DNA of 64,000 nt from the NCBI RefSeq assembly GCF_900496975.1, contig NZ_UFQC01000016.1, positions 1 through 64,000 on the forward strand, in the 5' to 3' direction. Within the stretch, counting starts at the first letter, position 1, and each line of letters opens with the position of its first letter. Position numbers and translations under genes: made by a program. This stretch comes from Achromobacter veterisilvae. Its GTDB lineage: Bacteria > Pseudomonadota > Gammaproteobacteria > Burkholderiales > Burkholderiaceae_B. The notes under the pieces are model-generated. The model made no database searches, had not been told where the DNA came from, and saw only the letters and a list, made by a program, of their open reading frames with translations. Shown here piece after piece: positions 35,102-44,815 of the stretch.

Positions 35102-36583
35102 ATGAAAGCAATGACAGTGTCGAACGCGTTTTTCCGGCGCTTTCTGGCGGCGGCGGCGCTGGGCGTGACGATGGCCGTCGCCCAGGCGCCGGCGGCCCAC
35201 GCCGAGTCGCCCGGAGTGATGCTGCCCGATTTCACGAGCATCGTCGAAAAGGCCGACCCCGCGGTCGTGAACATCCGCACCACGGCGACCGTGCCGGTGC
35301 GCGGGATGGGGCCCGGCGGCGGCAATGACCCGTACGAACTGTTCCGCTGGTTCTTCGGCCCCGAATTCCAGCCCCCGGGCGGCGGTGGCGGCGCGCCGAC
35401 GCCGCGCCAGCGTCCGCAGCCCCAGCCCGAAGAGCGCACCGTGCCGCGCGGCGTGGGCTCGGGCTTCTTCATCTCCGAAGACGGCTACATCCTGACCAAC
35501 AACCACGTGGTCGTGGACGCGACGGACATCTACGTCACCCTGACCGACGGCCGCGAGTTCAAGGCCAAGGTGATCGGCACGGACGAACGCACCGACGTGG
35601 CGCTGATCAAGATCGAAGCCAAGGACATGACCCCGCTGGTCATCGGCGACCCCAAGAAGCTCAAGAAGGGCCAGTGGGTGCTGGCCATCGGTTCGCCGTT
35701 CGGCCTGGACTCCACCGTAACGTCGGGCATCGTCAGCGCCATCGGCCGCGATACCGGCGAATACCTGCCGTTCATCCAGACCGACGTGGCGGTCAACCCC
35801 GGCAATTCGGGCGGTCCGCTGATCAACCTGGACGGCGAAGTGGTGGGCATCAATTCCCAGATCATTTCGCGCAGCGGCGGCTTCATGGGCATTTCGCTGG
35901 CTATCCCGATCGACGAGGCCATGCGGGTCGTGGACCAGTTGCGCGCCACGGGCAAGGTCACGCGCGGCCGCGTCGGCGTGCAGATCGGCGAAGTGGGCAA
36001 GGACGTGGCCGAAGCCATCGGCCTGCCCAAGGCCGAGGGCGCGCTGGTGAGCAGCGTGGAAGCCGAAGGCCCCGCCGAGCAGGCGGGCGTGCAGCCGGGC
36101 GACGTGATCCTGAAGTTCAACAATGAACCGATCAAGCGCTGGTCCGACCTGCCGCGCATCGTGGGCGAAACCAAGCCGGGCACCCGCGCCGACATGCAGG
36201 TGTGGCGCAAGGGCAAGACCCTGACGCTGAGCGTCAAGGTCGGGGAGATCCCGACCGAGAAGACGCCCGCCGCGGGCAAGCCGGGCGCCGCGCCCGCGCC
36301 CGAGGCCACCAATGCGCTGGGCCTGGGCGTGGCCGACGTGCCCGCCGACGTGCAGAAGAAGCTGCGCATCAAGGGCGGCGTCCAGGTGAAGGTCGCCGAA
36401 GGCGCGGCCGCCAAGGCGGGGTTGCAGGAAGGCGACATCGTGCTGGCCCTGAACGACACCGACGTCACCGGCGCCAAGCAATTCGGCGAACTCGTCTCCA
36501 AGCTGGACAAGGGACGGGCCGCGGGCCTGCTGGTCCGCCGCGGCGACCAGACGCAATGGGTGGCGGTGCCGGCGTCGAAGTGA
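35102..36583 (+). CDS. mucD: Periplasmic serine protease DegP/MucD
   Basis: Do-family protease and chaperone that clears misfolded envelope proteins. The 493-residue precursor has a signal peptide (cleaved after AAHA, about residue 34) and a trypsin-like domain with His135 (LTNNHVV), Asp165 (RTDVALIK) and Ser236 (GNSGGP), followed by two PDZ domains (about 290-380 and 400-490). A low-complexity Gly/Pro/Gln linker (about 88-112) lies within the LA loop. It is the last gene of the rpoE unit, 38 bases after rseB, and a terminator follows. Confidence 0.95.
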   Translation: MKAMTVSNAFFRRFLAAAALGVTMAVAQAPAAHAESPGVMLPDFTSIVEKADPAVVNIRTTATVPVRGMGPGGGNDPYELFRWFFGPEFQPPGGGGGAPTPRQRPQPQPEERTVPRGVGSGFFISEDGYILTNNHVVVDATDIYVTLTDGREFKAKVIGTDERTDVALIKIEAKDMTPLVIGDPKKLKKGQWVLAIGSPFGLDSTVTSGIVSAIGRDTGEYLPFIQTDVAVNPGNSGGPLINLDGEVVGINSQIISRSGGFMGISLAIPIDEAMRVVDQLRATGKVTRGRVGVQIGEVGKDVAEAIGLPKAEGALVSSVEAEGPAEQAGVQPGDVILKFNNEPIKRWSDLPRIVGETKPGTRADMQVWRKGKTLTLSVKVGEIPTEKTPAAGKPGAAPAPEATNALGLGVADVPADVQKKLRIKGGVQVKVAEGAAAKAGLQEGDIVLALNDTDVTGAKQFGELVSKLDKGRAAGLLVRRGDQTQWVAVPASK

Positions 36584-36692
36584 TGCGCGTGCGGCCCCTC
36601 CTTCGGCAAGAGGGAGGGAGCCTGTTTTTTGCCTTGGAGCGGCCCAACGGCAAAAAAGGCCCAAGAACGGCTAAAATGCCTGATTGCCGCAA

Positions 36693-36719
36693 GAGGGGGC
36701 GCATGGCGCCCCCTCGTTT
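36693..36719 (+). terminator. Terminator of the rpoE-mucD unit
   Basis: GAGGGGGCGC (36693-36702), ATG loop, GCGCCCCCTC (36706-36715), then GTTTT. It is 110 bases after the mucD stop and separates it from lepA. Confidence 0.75.
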
Positions 36720-36811
36720 TGCCCGGGCTATGCCCACAGGCACCCCTCACGTCAGCCGTGCGTACTCCGGCGGCGGTGTCTTCCGGCCCTGTGCCGAGTG
36801 TTCCGTCCCCT

Positions 36812-36817
36812 TATAAT
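36812..36817 (+). promoter_or_regulatory. −10 box immediately before lepA
   Basis: Consensus TATAAT with its last base eight bases before the lepA ATG (36825). A transcript starting at the usual distance would begin at or next to the A of the ATG. No ribosome binding site lies between. The −35 is weak. Confidence 0.5.
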
Positions 36818-36824
36818 TTCAAGC

Positions 36825-38618
36825 ATGCAGCATATCCGCAACTTCTCCATCATTGCCCACATCGATCACGGCAAATCGACCCTGGCCGATCGCCTGATCC
36901 AGCGCTGCGGGGGATTGGCGGACCGCGAAATGTCGGCGCAGGTCCTCGACTCGATGGAAATCGAGCGCGAGCGCGGCATCACCATCAAGGCGCAGACGGC
37001 CGCCCTGCACTACAAGGCGCAGGATGGCAAGGTCTACAATCTGAACCTGATCGATACCCCGGGGCACGTGGACTTCTCGTATGAAGTCAGCCGTTCCCTG
37101 TCGGCGTGCGAAGGCGCGCTGCTGGTGGTCGACGCCTCGCAAGGCGTCGAAGCCCAGACCGTGGCCAACTGCTATACCGCCATCGAACTGGGCGTGGAAG
37201 TGCTGCCGGTGCTGAACAAGATGGACCTGCCGCAAGCCGACCCCGAAGGCGCGCGCCAGGAAGTCGAGGACGTGATCGGCATCGACGCGTCGCAGGCGGT
37301 GCTGGCCAGCGCCAAGACCGGCATGGGCATCGACGAGATCCTGGAAATGGTCGTTGCCCGCGTGCCGCCTCCCAAGGGCGATCCGGAGGCGCCGCTGCAG
37401 GCGTTGATCATCGATTCGTGGTTCGACAACTACGTGGGCGTGGTGATGCTGGTGCGCATCATCAACGGCGTGCTCAAGCCCAAGGACAAGATCCTGCTGA
37501 TGGCCTCTGGCGCCACCCACCTGTGCGAGCAGACCGGCGTGTTCACGCCGAAGTCGCAGCAGCGCCCGCACCTGTCGGCGGGCGAGGTGGGCTTCATCAT
37601 CGCCGGCATCAAGCAACTGGAAGACGCCAAGGTGGGCGACACGGTCACGCTGGCCAACAAGCCGGCCGCCTCGCCGCTGCCCGGCTTCAAGGAAGTCAAG
37701 CCGCAGGTGTTCGCCGGCCTGTATCCAGTGGAAAGCTCGGAATACGACCAACTGCGCGATTCGCTCGACAAGCTCAAGCTGAACGATTCGGCGCTGATGT
37801 TCGAGCCCGAAGTCTCGCAGGCCCTGGGCTTCGGCTTCCGTTGCGGCTTCCTGGGGCTGCTGCACATGGAAATCGTGCAGGAGCGCCTGGAGCGCGAGTT
37901 CGACATGGACATCATCACGACGGCGCCGTCGGTGGTGTACGAGGTCGAGCAGCGCGACGGCTCCGTGATCACGGTGGAAAGCCCGTCGCGCATGCCGGAA
38001 GTGGGCAAGATCGCCGACATCCGCGAGCCCATCGTGAAGGTCACGCTGTTCATGCCGCAGGACTACGTGGGCCCGGTCATGACACTGTGCAACAACAAGC
38101 GCGGCGTCCAGGTCAACATGAGCTACCACGGCCGCCAGGTCCACCTGGTGTACGAGATCCCGCTGGCCGAGATCGTGCTGGACTTCTTCGATAAGCTGAA
38201 GTCGGTCTCGCGCGGCTACGCGTCCATGGACTACGAGTTCCTGGAATACCGCTCCGCCGACGTGGTGCGCGTGGACCTGCTGATCAACAACGACCGCGTC
38301 GACGCGCTGGCCGTGATCGTCCACCGCAGCAATGCGCGCCATCGCGCCCGCGACGTGGTCACGCGCATGCGCGGCCTGATTCCGCGCCAGATGTTCGACG
38401 TGGTCATCCAGGCCGCCATCGGCGCGGAGATCATCGCGCGCGAAAACGTGAAGGCGCTGCGCAAGAACGTGCTGGCCAAGTGCTACGGCGGCGATATCTC
38501 GCGCAAGAAGAAGCTGCTTGAAAAGCAGAAGGCCGGCAAGAAGCGCATGAAGCAGGTGGGTAGCGTGGAAATCCCGCAGGAGGCGTTCCTGGCCATCCTG
38601 CAAGTGGAAGACAAATAG
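36825..38618 (+). CDS. lepA: Elongation factor 4 (LepA)
   Basis: Ribosome-associated GTPase that back-translocates or assists initiation. The 597-residue protein has the GTPase P-loop [14 protein letters not shown] (about 11-24), the switch GITIKAQT and [14 protein letters not shown], then domains II, III, V and the LepA-specific C-terminus ([23 protein letters not shown]). The start at 36825 matches the family ([15 protein letters not shown]). A longer in-frame reading from 36684 would run through the terminator and is rejected. lepB follows after 23 bases. Confidence 0.97.
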   Translation: MQHIRNFSIIAHIDHGKSTLADRLIQRCGGLADREMSAQVLDSMEIERERGITIKAQTAALHYKAQDGKVYNLNLIDTPGHVDFSYEVSRSLSACEGALLVVDASQGVEAQTVANCYTAIELGVEVLPVLNKMDLPQADPEGARQEVEDVIGIDASQAVLASAKTGMGIDEILEMVVARVPPPKGDPEAPLQALIIDSWFDNYVGVVMLVRIINGVLKPKDKILLMASGATHLCEQTGVFTPKSQQRPHLSAGEVGFIIAGIKQLEDAKVGDTVTLANKPAASPLPGFKEVKPQVFAGLYPVESSEYDQLRDSLDKLKLNDSALMFEPEVSQALGFGFRCGFLGLLHMEIVQERLEREFDMDIITTAPSVVYEVEQRDGSVITVESPSRMPEVGKIADIREPIVKVTLFMPQDYVGPVMTLCNNKRGVQVNMSYHGRQVHLVYEIPLAEIVLDFFDKLKSVSRGYASMDYEFLEYRSADVVRVDLLINNDRVDALAVIVHRSNARHRARDVVTRMRGLIPRQMFDVVIQAAIGAEIIARENVKALRKNVLAKCYGGDISRKKKLLEKQKAGKKRMKQVGSVEIPQEAFLAILQVEDK

Positions 38619-38641
38619 AACCAAAAGAAGGCGGTTAGCTG

Positions 38642-39526
38642 ATGAGTTGGAACTTTGCCCTGATCCTGTTTGTGTTGCTGGTGTTGACCGGCATTATCTG
38701 GGTGCTCGATCTGGCAGTGCTGCGCCGAGGCCGGGAGCGCCGGGCCCAGGCGGCGATGGCGCAATACGATGCGGCCCTGGTCGGAGACGCCCAGGAAGCC
38801 GAACGGCTGCGCCGCGAGGCGGGCGACGCCGCGCGCCGCATGCCCTGGTGGGTCGAATACGCGGTCAGCTTCTTTCCCGTCATCCTGTTCGTGTTCGTGC
38901 TGCGTTCGTTCGTGGTGGAGCCGTTCCGCATCCCGTCGGGCTCGATGCTGCCGACGCTGCAATCGGGCGACCTGATCCTGGTGAACAAGTTCAGCTACGG
39001 CTTGCGCCTGCCGGTCATCGACAAGAAGGTCATCGAGGTGGGCAAGCCCCAGCGCGGCGACGTCTTCGTGTTCCGCTACCCCGTGGATCCGGACGTCGAC
39101 TACATCAAGCGCGTCGTGGGCCTGCCGGGCGACGAGATCGCCTACCTGGACAAAAAGCTGTACATCAACGGCGAATTGGTGCCGCATGTGCGCGACGGGG
39201 ACTATTTCGAACCCGATCGTGTTTCTTATATTGCGCAATATAAGGAGAAATTGGGCGACGTTGAGCACAAGATATTGCTGGATGAGGGTAAACCCCAGGA
39301 ATACGCGCCGATGTGGCAATTTCCCAACCGCCAAAACTGCCAATACAGCCGCAATGGGGTACGCTGCAAAGTACCCGAAGGCCAATTTTTCGCAATGGGC
39401 GATAATCGGGACAACAGCGCGGACAGCCGATACTGGGGCTTCGTTCCGGAATCCAATATCGTCGGGCGCGCATTCTTCATCTGGATGAATTTCAGCGATC
39501 TCAGCCGCATTGGCCGGTTCAACTGA
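38642..39526 (+). CDS. lepB: Signal peptidase I
   Basis: Cleaves signal peptides at the outer face of the inner membrane. The 294-residue protein has two N-terminal membrane helices (about 4-26 and 72-90). The catalytic Ser101 lies in IPSGSMLPT, Lys156 in [12 protein letters not shown], and [17 protein letters not shown] near the C-terminus. The stretch 39210-39520 has more A/T and different synonymous codons than its surroundings (see the palindrome at 39225-39244). Three bases separate it from rnc. Confidence 0.96.
   Translation: MSWNFALILFVLLVLTGIIWVLDLAVLRRGRERRAQAAMAQYDAALVGDAQEAERLRREAGDAARRMPWWVEYAVSFFPVILFVFVLRSFVVEPFRIPSGSMLPTLQSGDLILVNKFSYGLRLPVIDKKVIEVGKPQRGDVFVFRYPVDPDVDYIKRVVGLPGDEIAYLDKKLYINGELVPHVRDGDYFEPDRVSYIAQYKEKLGDVEHKILLDEGKPQEYAPMWQFPNRQNCQYSRNGVRCKVPEGQFFAMGDNRDNSADSRYWGFVPESNIVGRAFFIWMNFSDLSRIGRFN
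39225..39244. repeat. Perfect 20-base AT-rich palindrome inside lepB
   Basis: CTTATATTGC (39225-39234) and its exact complement GCAATATAAG (39235-39244), in the coding sequence of lepB. It begins the low-GC patch of the gene. TATATT/TATAAG resemble −10 boxes, so an internal promoter for rnc-era is possible but unproven. Confidence 0.7.
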
Positions 39527-39528
39527 TT

Positions 39529-40290
39529 ATGTCGCTAGCCACGCTAGAAAACCGCCTGGAGCACCACTTCGGTGATCCGGCCTTGCTTGAACAGGCGCTG
39601 ACGCATCGCAGTCACGGTGCGCGCCACAACGAGCGATTGGAATTCCTGGGGGATTCCGTGCTGAACTTCGTCGTCGCGGCGATGCTGTTCGAGCGCTATT
39701 CCAAGATCGACGAAGGCGACCTGTCGCGCCTGCGGGCCAATCTGGTCAAGCAGGCTTCGCTGGCGGATATCGCCCAGCGGCTGGAATTGTCGCAATACCT
39801 GCGCCTGGGCGAAGGCGAATTGAAGAGCGGCGGTTTCCGCCGCCCCTCCATCCTGGCGGACACGGTCGAGGCGCTGTTCGGCGCCGTTTTCCTGGACGCC
39901 GGTTTCGATGCCGCCCGCCGCGTGATCGTGCGCCAGTACCAGCCGGTGCTGGCGTCCGTGGATCCCAAGACCCTCGGCAAGGACGCCAAGACCTTGCTGC
40001 AGGAATTCCTGCAGGGCCGCAAGCTGGCGCTGCCGCTGTATACGGTGGTGGCCACGCACGGCGCGGCCCACAGCCAGCAGTTCGAAGTCGAATGCGCCAT
40101 CCCGGCGCTCGAAATCAAGGTGACGGCGCCTGGCGCCAGCCGCCGCGCCGCCGAGCAATCGGCGGCCAAGCTGGCGCTGGAGGCCGCGTTGGCCGTCAGC
40201 CCGGCCGCCAAGGCTGCCCGCAAGTCGGGCAAGGCGCGCAAAACCGCGCAATTGTCGCTGCCCGTGGCAGTGGCTCAAGAGACTAAATGA
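39529..40290 (+). CDS. rnc: Ribonuclease III
   Basis: Double-strand RNA endonuclease that processes rRNA and mRNAs. The 253-residue protein has the signature [13 protein letters not shown] (residues about 36-48) with the metal-binding acidic residues, a second acidic pair in [14 protein letters not shown], and a C-terminal dsRNA-binding domain ([13 protein letters not shown] to [13 protein letters not shown]) followed by a basic/Ala tail. It starts two bases after the lepB stop and overlaps era (ATGA). Confidence 0.97.
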   Translation: MSLATLENRLEHHFGDPALLEQALTHRSHGARHNERLEFLGDSVLNFVVAAMLFERYSKIDEGDLSRLRANLVKQASLADIAQRLELSQYLRLGEGELKSGGFRRPSILADTVEALFGAVFLDAGFDAARRVIVRQYQPVLASVDPKTLGKDAKTLLQEFLQGRKLALPLYTVVATHGAAHSQQFEVECAIPALEIKVTAPGASRRAAEQSAAKLALEAALAVSPAAKAARKSGKARKTAQLSLPVAVAQETK

Positions 40291-41177
40291 GCGATACCCC
40301 TTTCCGTACCGGCTTCGTTGCCATCGTCGGCCGTCCCAACGTGGGCAAGTCCACGCTGACCAACGCCCTGATCGGTTCCAAGATTTCCATCGTGTCGCGC
40401 AAGGCGCAGACCACGCGCCACCGCATCCATGGTGTGCTGACGCGCGAACACGAGCAATTCGTCTTCGTCGACACCCCCGGTTTCCAGACACGCCACGGCG
40501 GCGCCATGAACCGCATGATGAACCGCGTGGTCACGCAGGCCCTGGCCGACGTGGACGTGGTCGTGCACGTGGTGGAAGCAGGCAAGTGGTCCGAAGGCGA
40601 CGCCAAGCTGCTGCCGCTGCTGCCTTCGCCGGAGCGCACGATCCTGGTCGTCTCCAAGATCGACGCGCTGAAGAACCGCGACGACCTGTTCGCGTTCGTG
40701 TCGAAGATCATGGCGCTGCATCCGTTCGGCGCCGTGGTGCCGGTCAGCGCCACCAAGAACCAGCAACTGGACCAGTTGCTGGAGGAAATCGCGTCCCGCC
40801 TGCCGGAAGGCGAGGCGATGTTCGAAGAGGACACGCTGACCGACCGCCCCATGCGCTTCATCGCGGCCGAACTGGTGCGCGAGAAGATCTTCCGCCTGGT
40901 GGGCGACGAGCTGCCCTATGGCTGTACCGTGGTCATCGAACAATGGGAAGAGACCAGCAAGGGCGCGAGCATCAACGCCTGCGTGGTGGTCGAACGCGAC
41001 AGCCACAAGCCGATCCTGCTGGGCACGGGCGGCATGCACATGAAGCGCATCGCGACGGAGGCGCGGCAGGACATCGCCAAGCTGCTGGACAAGCCGGTGC
41101 ACCTGGAGGTCTACATCAAGGTGCGCAAGGGCTGGTCCGACCGCGAGGGTGCGCTGCGCGACCTGGGCTATGAGTAG
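40287..41177 (+). CDS. era: GTPase Era
   Basis: Essential GTPase in 16S rRNA maturation. The 296-residue protein has P-loop [10 protein letters not shown] (about 12-21), switch motifs DTPGFQTRH, and SKIDAL for the guanine base, then a KH domain (about 205-285) with [12 protein letters not shown]. The start overlaps the rnc stop, and the end overlaps recO by eight bases. Confidence 0.97.
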   Translation: MSDTPFRTGFVAIVGRPNVGKSTLTNALIGSKISIVSRKAQTTRHRIHGVLTREHEQFVFVDTPGFQTRHGGAMNRMMNRVVTQALADVDVVVHVVEAGKWSEGDAKLLPLLPSPERTILVVSKIDALKNRDDLFAFVSKIMALHPFGAVVPVSATKNQQLDQLLEEIASRLPEGEAMFEEDTLTDRPMRFIAAELVREKIFRLVGDELPYGCTVVIEQWEETSKGASINACVVVERDSHKPILLGTGGMHMKRIATEARQDIAKLLDKPVHLEVYIKVRKGWSDREGALRDLGYE

Positions 41178-41757
41178 ACGGGCGCCTCGCGTCCAGGATC
41201 GCCCGGGATATATGCTGCACGCCACCGCGTGGCGCGAGACTTCCCTCATCGTTCAGACTTTCTCGCGCGAGCACGGCTGTGTGGCCATGGTCGCCAAGGG
41301 CGCGAAGCGCCCGTACTCCGTGCTGCGTCCGGTGCTGTCCGCGTTCCAGCCCCTGCTGCTGTCCTGGACCGGCAATGGCGAAGTCAAGACGCTGACGCGC
41401 GCCGAGATCGCCGGCATCCGGCCGCTGACCGGCACCGCGCTGATGTCGGCCTGGTACATGAACGAACTGCTGCTCCGGCTGCTGCCGCGCGAAGACGCCC
41501 ATCCGCTGCTGTTCGACGCCTACGACACCGCCCTGCAGCAGTTGTCGGGCGGCACCCGAGCCGCCGGCGCGCTGCGCCGCTTCGAATGGACGCTGCTGCG
41601 CGAGACCGGCTATGGCGTGGACGAAGCGCCGCCCGATTTCGACGACCCGGCGATCGAACCCGCCTTGCGCCGCGACCTGCGCGAGCGCCTGGCCGAAATC
41701 CTGGCCGGCCGGCCGCTGTCGACCCGGCGCGTGCTGCTGGACCTGCAGCGCATTTGA
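41170..41757 (+). CDS. recO: DNA repair protein RecO, shorter than usual
   Basis: RecF-pathway protein that loads RecA on SSB-coated DNA. The start [36 protein letters not shown] is a standard OB-fold N-terminus, and the helical domain is recognisable (FEWTLLRETGYGVD). But the product is only 195 residues against about 220-270 in the family. GYGVD joins through an acidic DDPAIEPALRRDLRE directly to the C-terminal LAGRPLSTRRVL; the usual middle segment, which carries the cysteine pair of many RecO proteins, is missing. It may be a natural compact form or carry an in-frame deletion. The usual neighbour pdxJ is not here; a LysR gene follows. Confidence 0.85.
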   Translation: MSRRAPRVQDRPGYMLHATAWRETSLIVQTFSREHGCVAMVAKGAKRPYSVLRPVLSAFQPLLLSWTGNGEVKTLTRAEIAGIRPLTGTALMSAWYMNELLLRLLPREDAHPLLFDAYDTALQQLSGGTRAAGALRRFEWTLLRETGYGVDEAPPDFDDPAIEPALRRDLRERLAEILAGRPLSTRRVLLDLQRI

Positions 41758-41775
41758 GCGCATCGTGTCCCGGCC

Positions 41776-42684
41776 ATGACTTTCACGCTCAAGCAGGTCG
41801 AGACCTTCCGCACCGTCTACGAGACGGAAAGCGTCACGGCCGCCGCCAGGCGGCTGGACGTGTCGCCGGCGACCGTCAGCGCGACCCTGGCCGCGCTGGA
41901 AGCCAGCATCGAACTGCGCCTGTTCGAGCGAGTGCGCCAGCGCATGCAGCGCACGCCCGAGGCGACGCTGCTGTACGAGGAAATCCGCCGCCTGAACGTC
42001 GGCCTGGAAACCCTGGGGCGCAAGATCCGGGCGATCCGCGGCGCCGCGCAGCCGCGGCTGCGCATCGGCTGCATCCACGCCTATAGCGGCGCGGTCGTCA
42101 GCGACGCCATTTCCCGCTTCCGCTCGCGCTATCCCGACACCGCGCTGTATTTGCAGATCCGGGATTCCAACACCTTGCGCGACATGGTGGTGTCGGGCGA
42201 ACTGGACCTGGCCGCGGTCGCGGACGAGTCGGAACTGGAAGGACTGCGGGGCCACCGGCTGGCCAGCCTGCGGGCGGTGGCCGTCTTTCCCAAGGGACAT
42301 CCGCTGGCGCGCCTGGAACGCGTGGAGTTCCCGCACCTGGCCGGCGTCGACGTGATCGCGCTGAATGCCGAGGACGGTTCGCGCAAACGCCTGGACGCCC
42401 TGCTGGCGCAGGCGGGGCAGCACCTGAAGGTGGCCATCGAGACGCCGTATTCCAGCACGGTGTGCCAGTTGGCGCTGGCGGGCCACGGGGTCGGTATCGC
42501 CAACCCGGCGACGGCGGTCGGCATGGAGGCGGCGGGGCTGTGCTACCGCCCGCTGGCGGCGCCCGTGCATTTCGAATGCCACATGATCCTGCACGGCAGC
42601 CGCCCCTTGTCCGAGGCGGGGAAGTACTGGGCCACCTGCCTGCGGGGCGCGCTGGCGCCGCTCGTGGACAGCTTCGGCGTCTAG
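41776..42684 (+). CDS. LysR-family transcriptional regulator
   Basis: A 302-residue regulator with the N-terminal winged helix-turn-helix (LKQVETFRTVYETESVTAAARRLDVSP, about 4-30) and a LysR substrate-binding domain. It lies 18 bases after recO on the same strand and converges on the PLP enzyme gene. It may control the neighbouring Bug/deacylase/PLP genes, although its own gene is not divergent to them. The inducer cannot be told from sequence. Confidence 0.88.
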   Translation: MTFTLKQVETFRTVYETESVTAAARRLDVSPATVSATLAALEASIELRLFERVRQRMQRTPEATLLYEEIRRLNVGLETLGRKIRAIRGAAQPRLRIGCIHAYSGAVVSDAISRFRSRYPDTALYLQIRDSNTLRDMVVSGELDLAAVADESELEGLRGHRLASLRAVAVFPKGHPLARLERVEFPHLAGVDVIALNAEDGSRKRLDALLAQAGQHLKVAIETPYSSTVCQLALAGHGVGIANPATAVGMEAAGLCYRPLAAPVHFECHMILHGSRPLSEAGKYWATCLRGALAPLVDSFGV

Positions 42685-42699
42685 CGGGCGGCGCGGCCG

Positions 42700-43797
42700 C
42701 TAGCCGCGGCGCCCATCCGAGGTCAACAGCAGCACGACGGACGATTCCGCATCCAGCAGGCCCGAGCGGCTGAGCGGGGACACGGCGGCCAGCGCCGCGG
42801 CGGAGGAGAGTTCGGCGGCGAACCCCATCCGTTCCAGCCGCTGCCGAGCCTGCGCGGCGGCCGCGTCGGAGATTTCCACGGACGAGCCGCCCGAGCGCGA
42901 CAGCACTTCCAGCGATTGCAGCGTGCACGTGCTGCCCGCGATCGAATACTGCTCCGTCACGCCTTCCCAGTTCTTGCGCGCGTCGCCCGAGGCGCGGGCG
43001 CGCGACAGGCGGGCATAGGGCTCCACCGCGTGCATCCGGGGCAGGCGGTCGATGCGCCCGGTCTGCAGCAGGTGCCGCCAGCCCAGGAAGATGCCCCAGA
43101 ACAGGTCGCCGCGCGCCACCGGCACCACGATGTCGGTCGGAACGCCGCAGGCGTCGAAAATCTCCTGGGCGATGGGTTTGTAGCCTTCCACGCCGTAGGC
43201 ATGCGTGCCCACCGGCGGATTCAGATAATTGGTGCCGGCGAACGCGCCGTGGTTGCGGCACAGGTCCGCGACGTAGGGCCAGCGGCTCAGGCTGTCCTCG
43301 AAGGCGCGGAGCCGGGCGCCGAAACGCTCCATGGCTTCGCGCTGCAAGGGCGGGCAGTCGCGGGTGATGGCGATGTCGGCTTCCAGGCGCGCCGCCGCGC
43401 AATAGGCGGCCAGCGATACGCCCGCGTTGCCGCTGGAAGCCGCGGCTACGCGCGTGGCCCCCGCCAGGCGGGCGCGCGACACCAGTTGGGCCGCCATGCG
43501 GTCCTTGTGGCTGCCCGTGGGATTGGCGCTTTCGCACTTGAGCCACAGCCGGCCGACGCCTTCGGCCTGCGCCAGCGCCGGCGCGGCGAGGCAGGGCGTG
43601 GCGCCCTCGCCCAGCGTGACGGGATCCAGCACGGGCATCGGCATGGCCAGGTCCGCGAACGGCTCGTAGCGGCATTCCAGGGAAGCGGGGTGGCCGGCCT
43701 CCAGGCAACTGGGGCAGCCTTCGGGGTAGTCGGCCGGGGGCCACAGGCTGTCGCAGCGGATGCAACGCAGGCCGGACAATCTCGGGTTCATCTGCAT
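42700..43797 (-). CDS. Threonine-synthase-like PLP-dependent enzyme
   Basis: A 365-residue fold-type II PLP enzyme. The N-terminus has a zinc-ribbon-like region (CIRCDSLWPP...CPSC) typical of the ThrC-like subgroup. The PLP lysine is in PTGSHKDRMA, and the phosphate-binding loop is SSGNAGVSLAAY. Several family members of this form are threonine synthases, but others act on diaminopropionate or other amino acids. The adjacent deacylase gene suggests that it acts on an amino acid freed from an N-acyl form. It is six bases downstream of the deacylase on the same strand. The product should be read as an unassigned beta- or gamma-eliminase. Confidence 0.7.
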   Translation of the reverse strand: MQMNPRLSGLRCIRCDSLWPPADYPEGCPSCLEAGHPASLECRYEPFADLAMPMPVLDPVTLGEGATPCLAAPALAQAEGVGRLWLKCESANPTGSHKDRMAAQLVSRARLAGATRVAAASSGNAGVSLAAYCAAARLEADIAITRDCPPLQREAMERFGARLRAFEDSLSRWPYVADLCRNHGAFAGTNYLNPPVGTHAYGVEGYKPIAQEIFDACGVPTDIVVPVARGDLFWGIFLGWRHLLQTGRIDRLPRMHAVEPYARLSRARASGDARKNWEGVTEQYSIAGSTCTLQSLEVLSRSGGSSVEISDAAAAQARQRLERMGFAAELSSAAALAAVSPLSRSGLLDAESSVVLLLTSDGRRG

Positions 43798-43803
43798 GGT
43801 TCT

Positions 43804-44784
43804 TCAATACCTCGACGAGAGGGAATCCAGGGGAAGGGCGGGCGCGATCTGGACCAGGCAATCGCCGTCGCCGCTGCGGGCGATGGCGCGCAGGCAGACG
43901 ACGGTGCCCGCTTGCGGGCTGACCAGCGCGCGGGCGGGGGTGTCGGGGCGGGCGGGCTCGATCAGCCGGCCGATGCGCTGGCGGGCGGCCACCGACTGCC
44001 CCAGTTCGACGCCGGGGACGAATACGCCGGGTTCGCGGGCGCGCAAGGTGGCGGCCGGCGCGTCGAGATCGTAGAGCCGGATCTCCGGATTGCGCGGCGG
44101 AGGGCTGCCCGGCAGCAGGCCCAGTTCGCCGAGGCAGCCCAGCAGGCCGTCGCGGCAGCGTTCGACCAGGCCGCCGCTCGTTTCCCGGCCGCCGCCGATT
44201 TCCGCGCTCAGTCGCAACACGCCGTGGCGGCTGGCGGCGGCGGGCATGGAGCCCGCTTCGCCGCCGCGGAAGAACACGCAATGCGCCAGCCCGAAGGCGC
44301 GCGCCAGCGCGGGCAGGCGCGCATCGTAGGGGTCGTCGCCGTAGCGCGTGATGACCGAGGAGGGCAGGTAGCGCAGCGAGGCGCCGCCGCTGTGCACGTC
44401 CACCAGCGCCTGTATGCGCGGCAGCAGCCGGGCCTCCAGCGCGGCGGCCACGCTTTCCGTGTAGCCGCGCGCCGGCGCGCCCAGGAAGGCGCGGTTCAGG
44501 TTGCCGCCGTCGGAAGGCGACAGCCGCGTGCCGGCCAGCGAGGCCTCGGCGTTGACCGCGGGCAGCAGGTAGACCGTGCCGCGCTGCAGGATGCCCGGCA
44601 GGTGGTGCCACAGGTCCAGGATGGCGGCCTGGCCTTCCCATTCGTCGCCGTGCACGCCCGCCATCAGTGCGATGGCCGGTCCCGGCCCGGCTTCGATCTT
44701 CAGCACCGGGACCGTGACGCGCCGGTAGGCCGACTCGTTCGTGGCCGCGGCGCAGGAAAAGTCCTCGCGGCTTACCGTGGCCAT
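43804..44784 (-). CDS. Succinylglutamate desuccinylase/aspartoacylase-family zinc deacylase
   Basis: A 326-residue M14-like zinc hydrolase (AstE/AspA family). Zinc ligands appear as the His-Glu pair in AGVHGDEWEG (about 42-51) and the histidine in VDVHSGG. The catalytic Glu is probably in SAEIGGG. Members free amino acids from N-acyl forms, such as N-acetyl diaminobutyrate in ectoine breakdown. No other ectoine genes are seen. It is 31 bases downstream of a Bug binding protein and six upstream of the PLP enzyme, so all three likely form one transcription unit. Confidence 0.78.
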   Translation of the reverse strand: MATVSREDFSCAAATNESAYRRVTVPVLKIEAGPGPAIALMAGVHGDEWEGQAAILDLWHHLPGILQRGTVYLLPAVNAEASLAGTRLSPSDGGNLNRAFLGAPARGYTESVAAALEARLLPRIQALVDVHSGGASLRYLPSSVITRYGDDPYDARLPALARAFGLAHCVFFRGGEAGSMPAAASRHGVLRLSAEIGGGRETSGGLVERCRDGLLGCLGELGLLPGSPPPRNPEIRLYDLDAPAATLRAREPGVFVPGVELGQSVAARQRIGRLIEPARPDTPARALVSPQAGTVVCLRAIARSGDGDCLVQIAPALPLDSLSSRY

Positions 44785-44815
44785 GCGGGGCCTCCCAGGC
44801 GCGGCGGGGTTTCGA

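Noticed and set aside
36629-37084. Frames running from the mucD terminator into lepA
   Set aside because: They contain the terminator hairpin and are not conserved; lepA starts at 36825.
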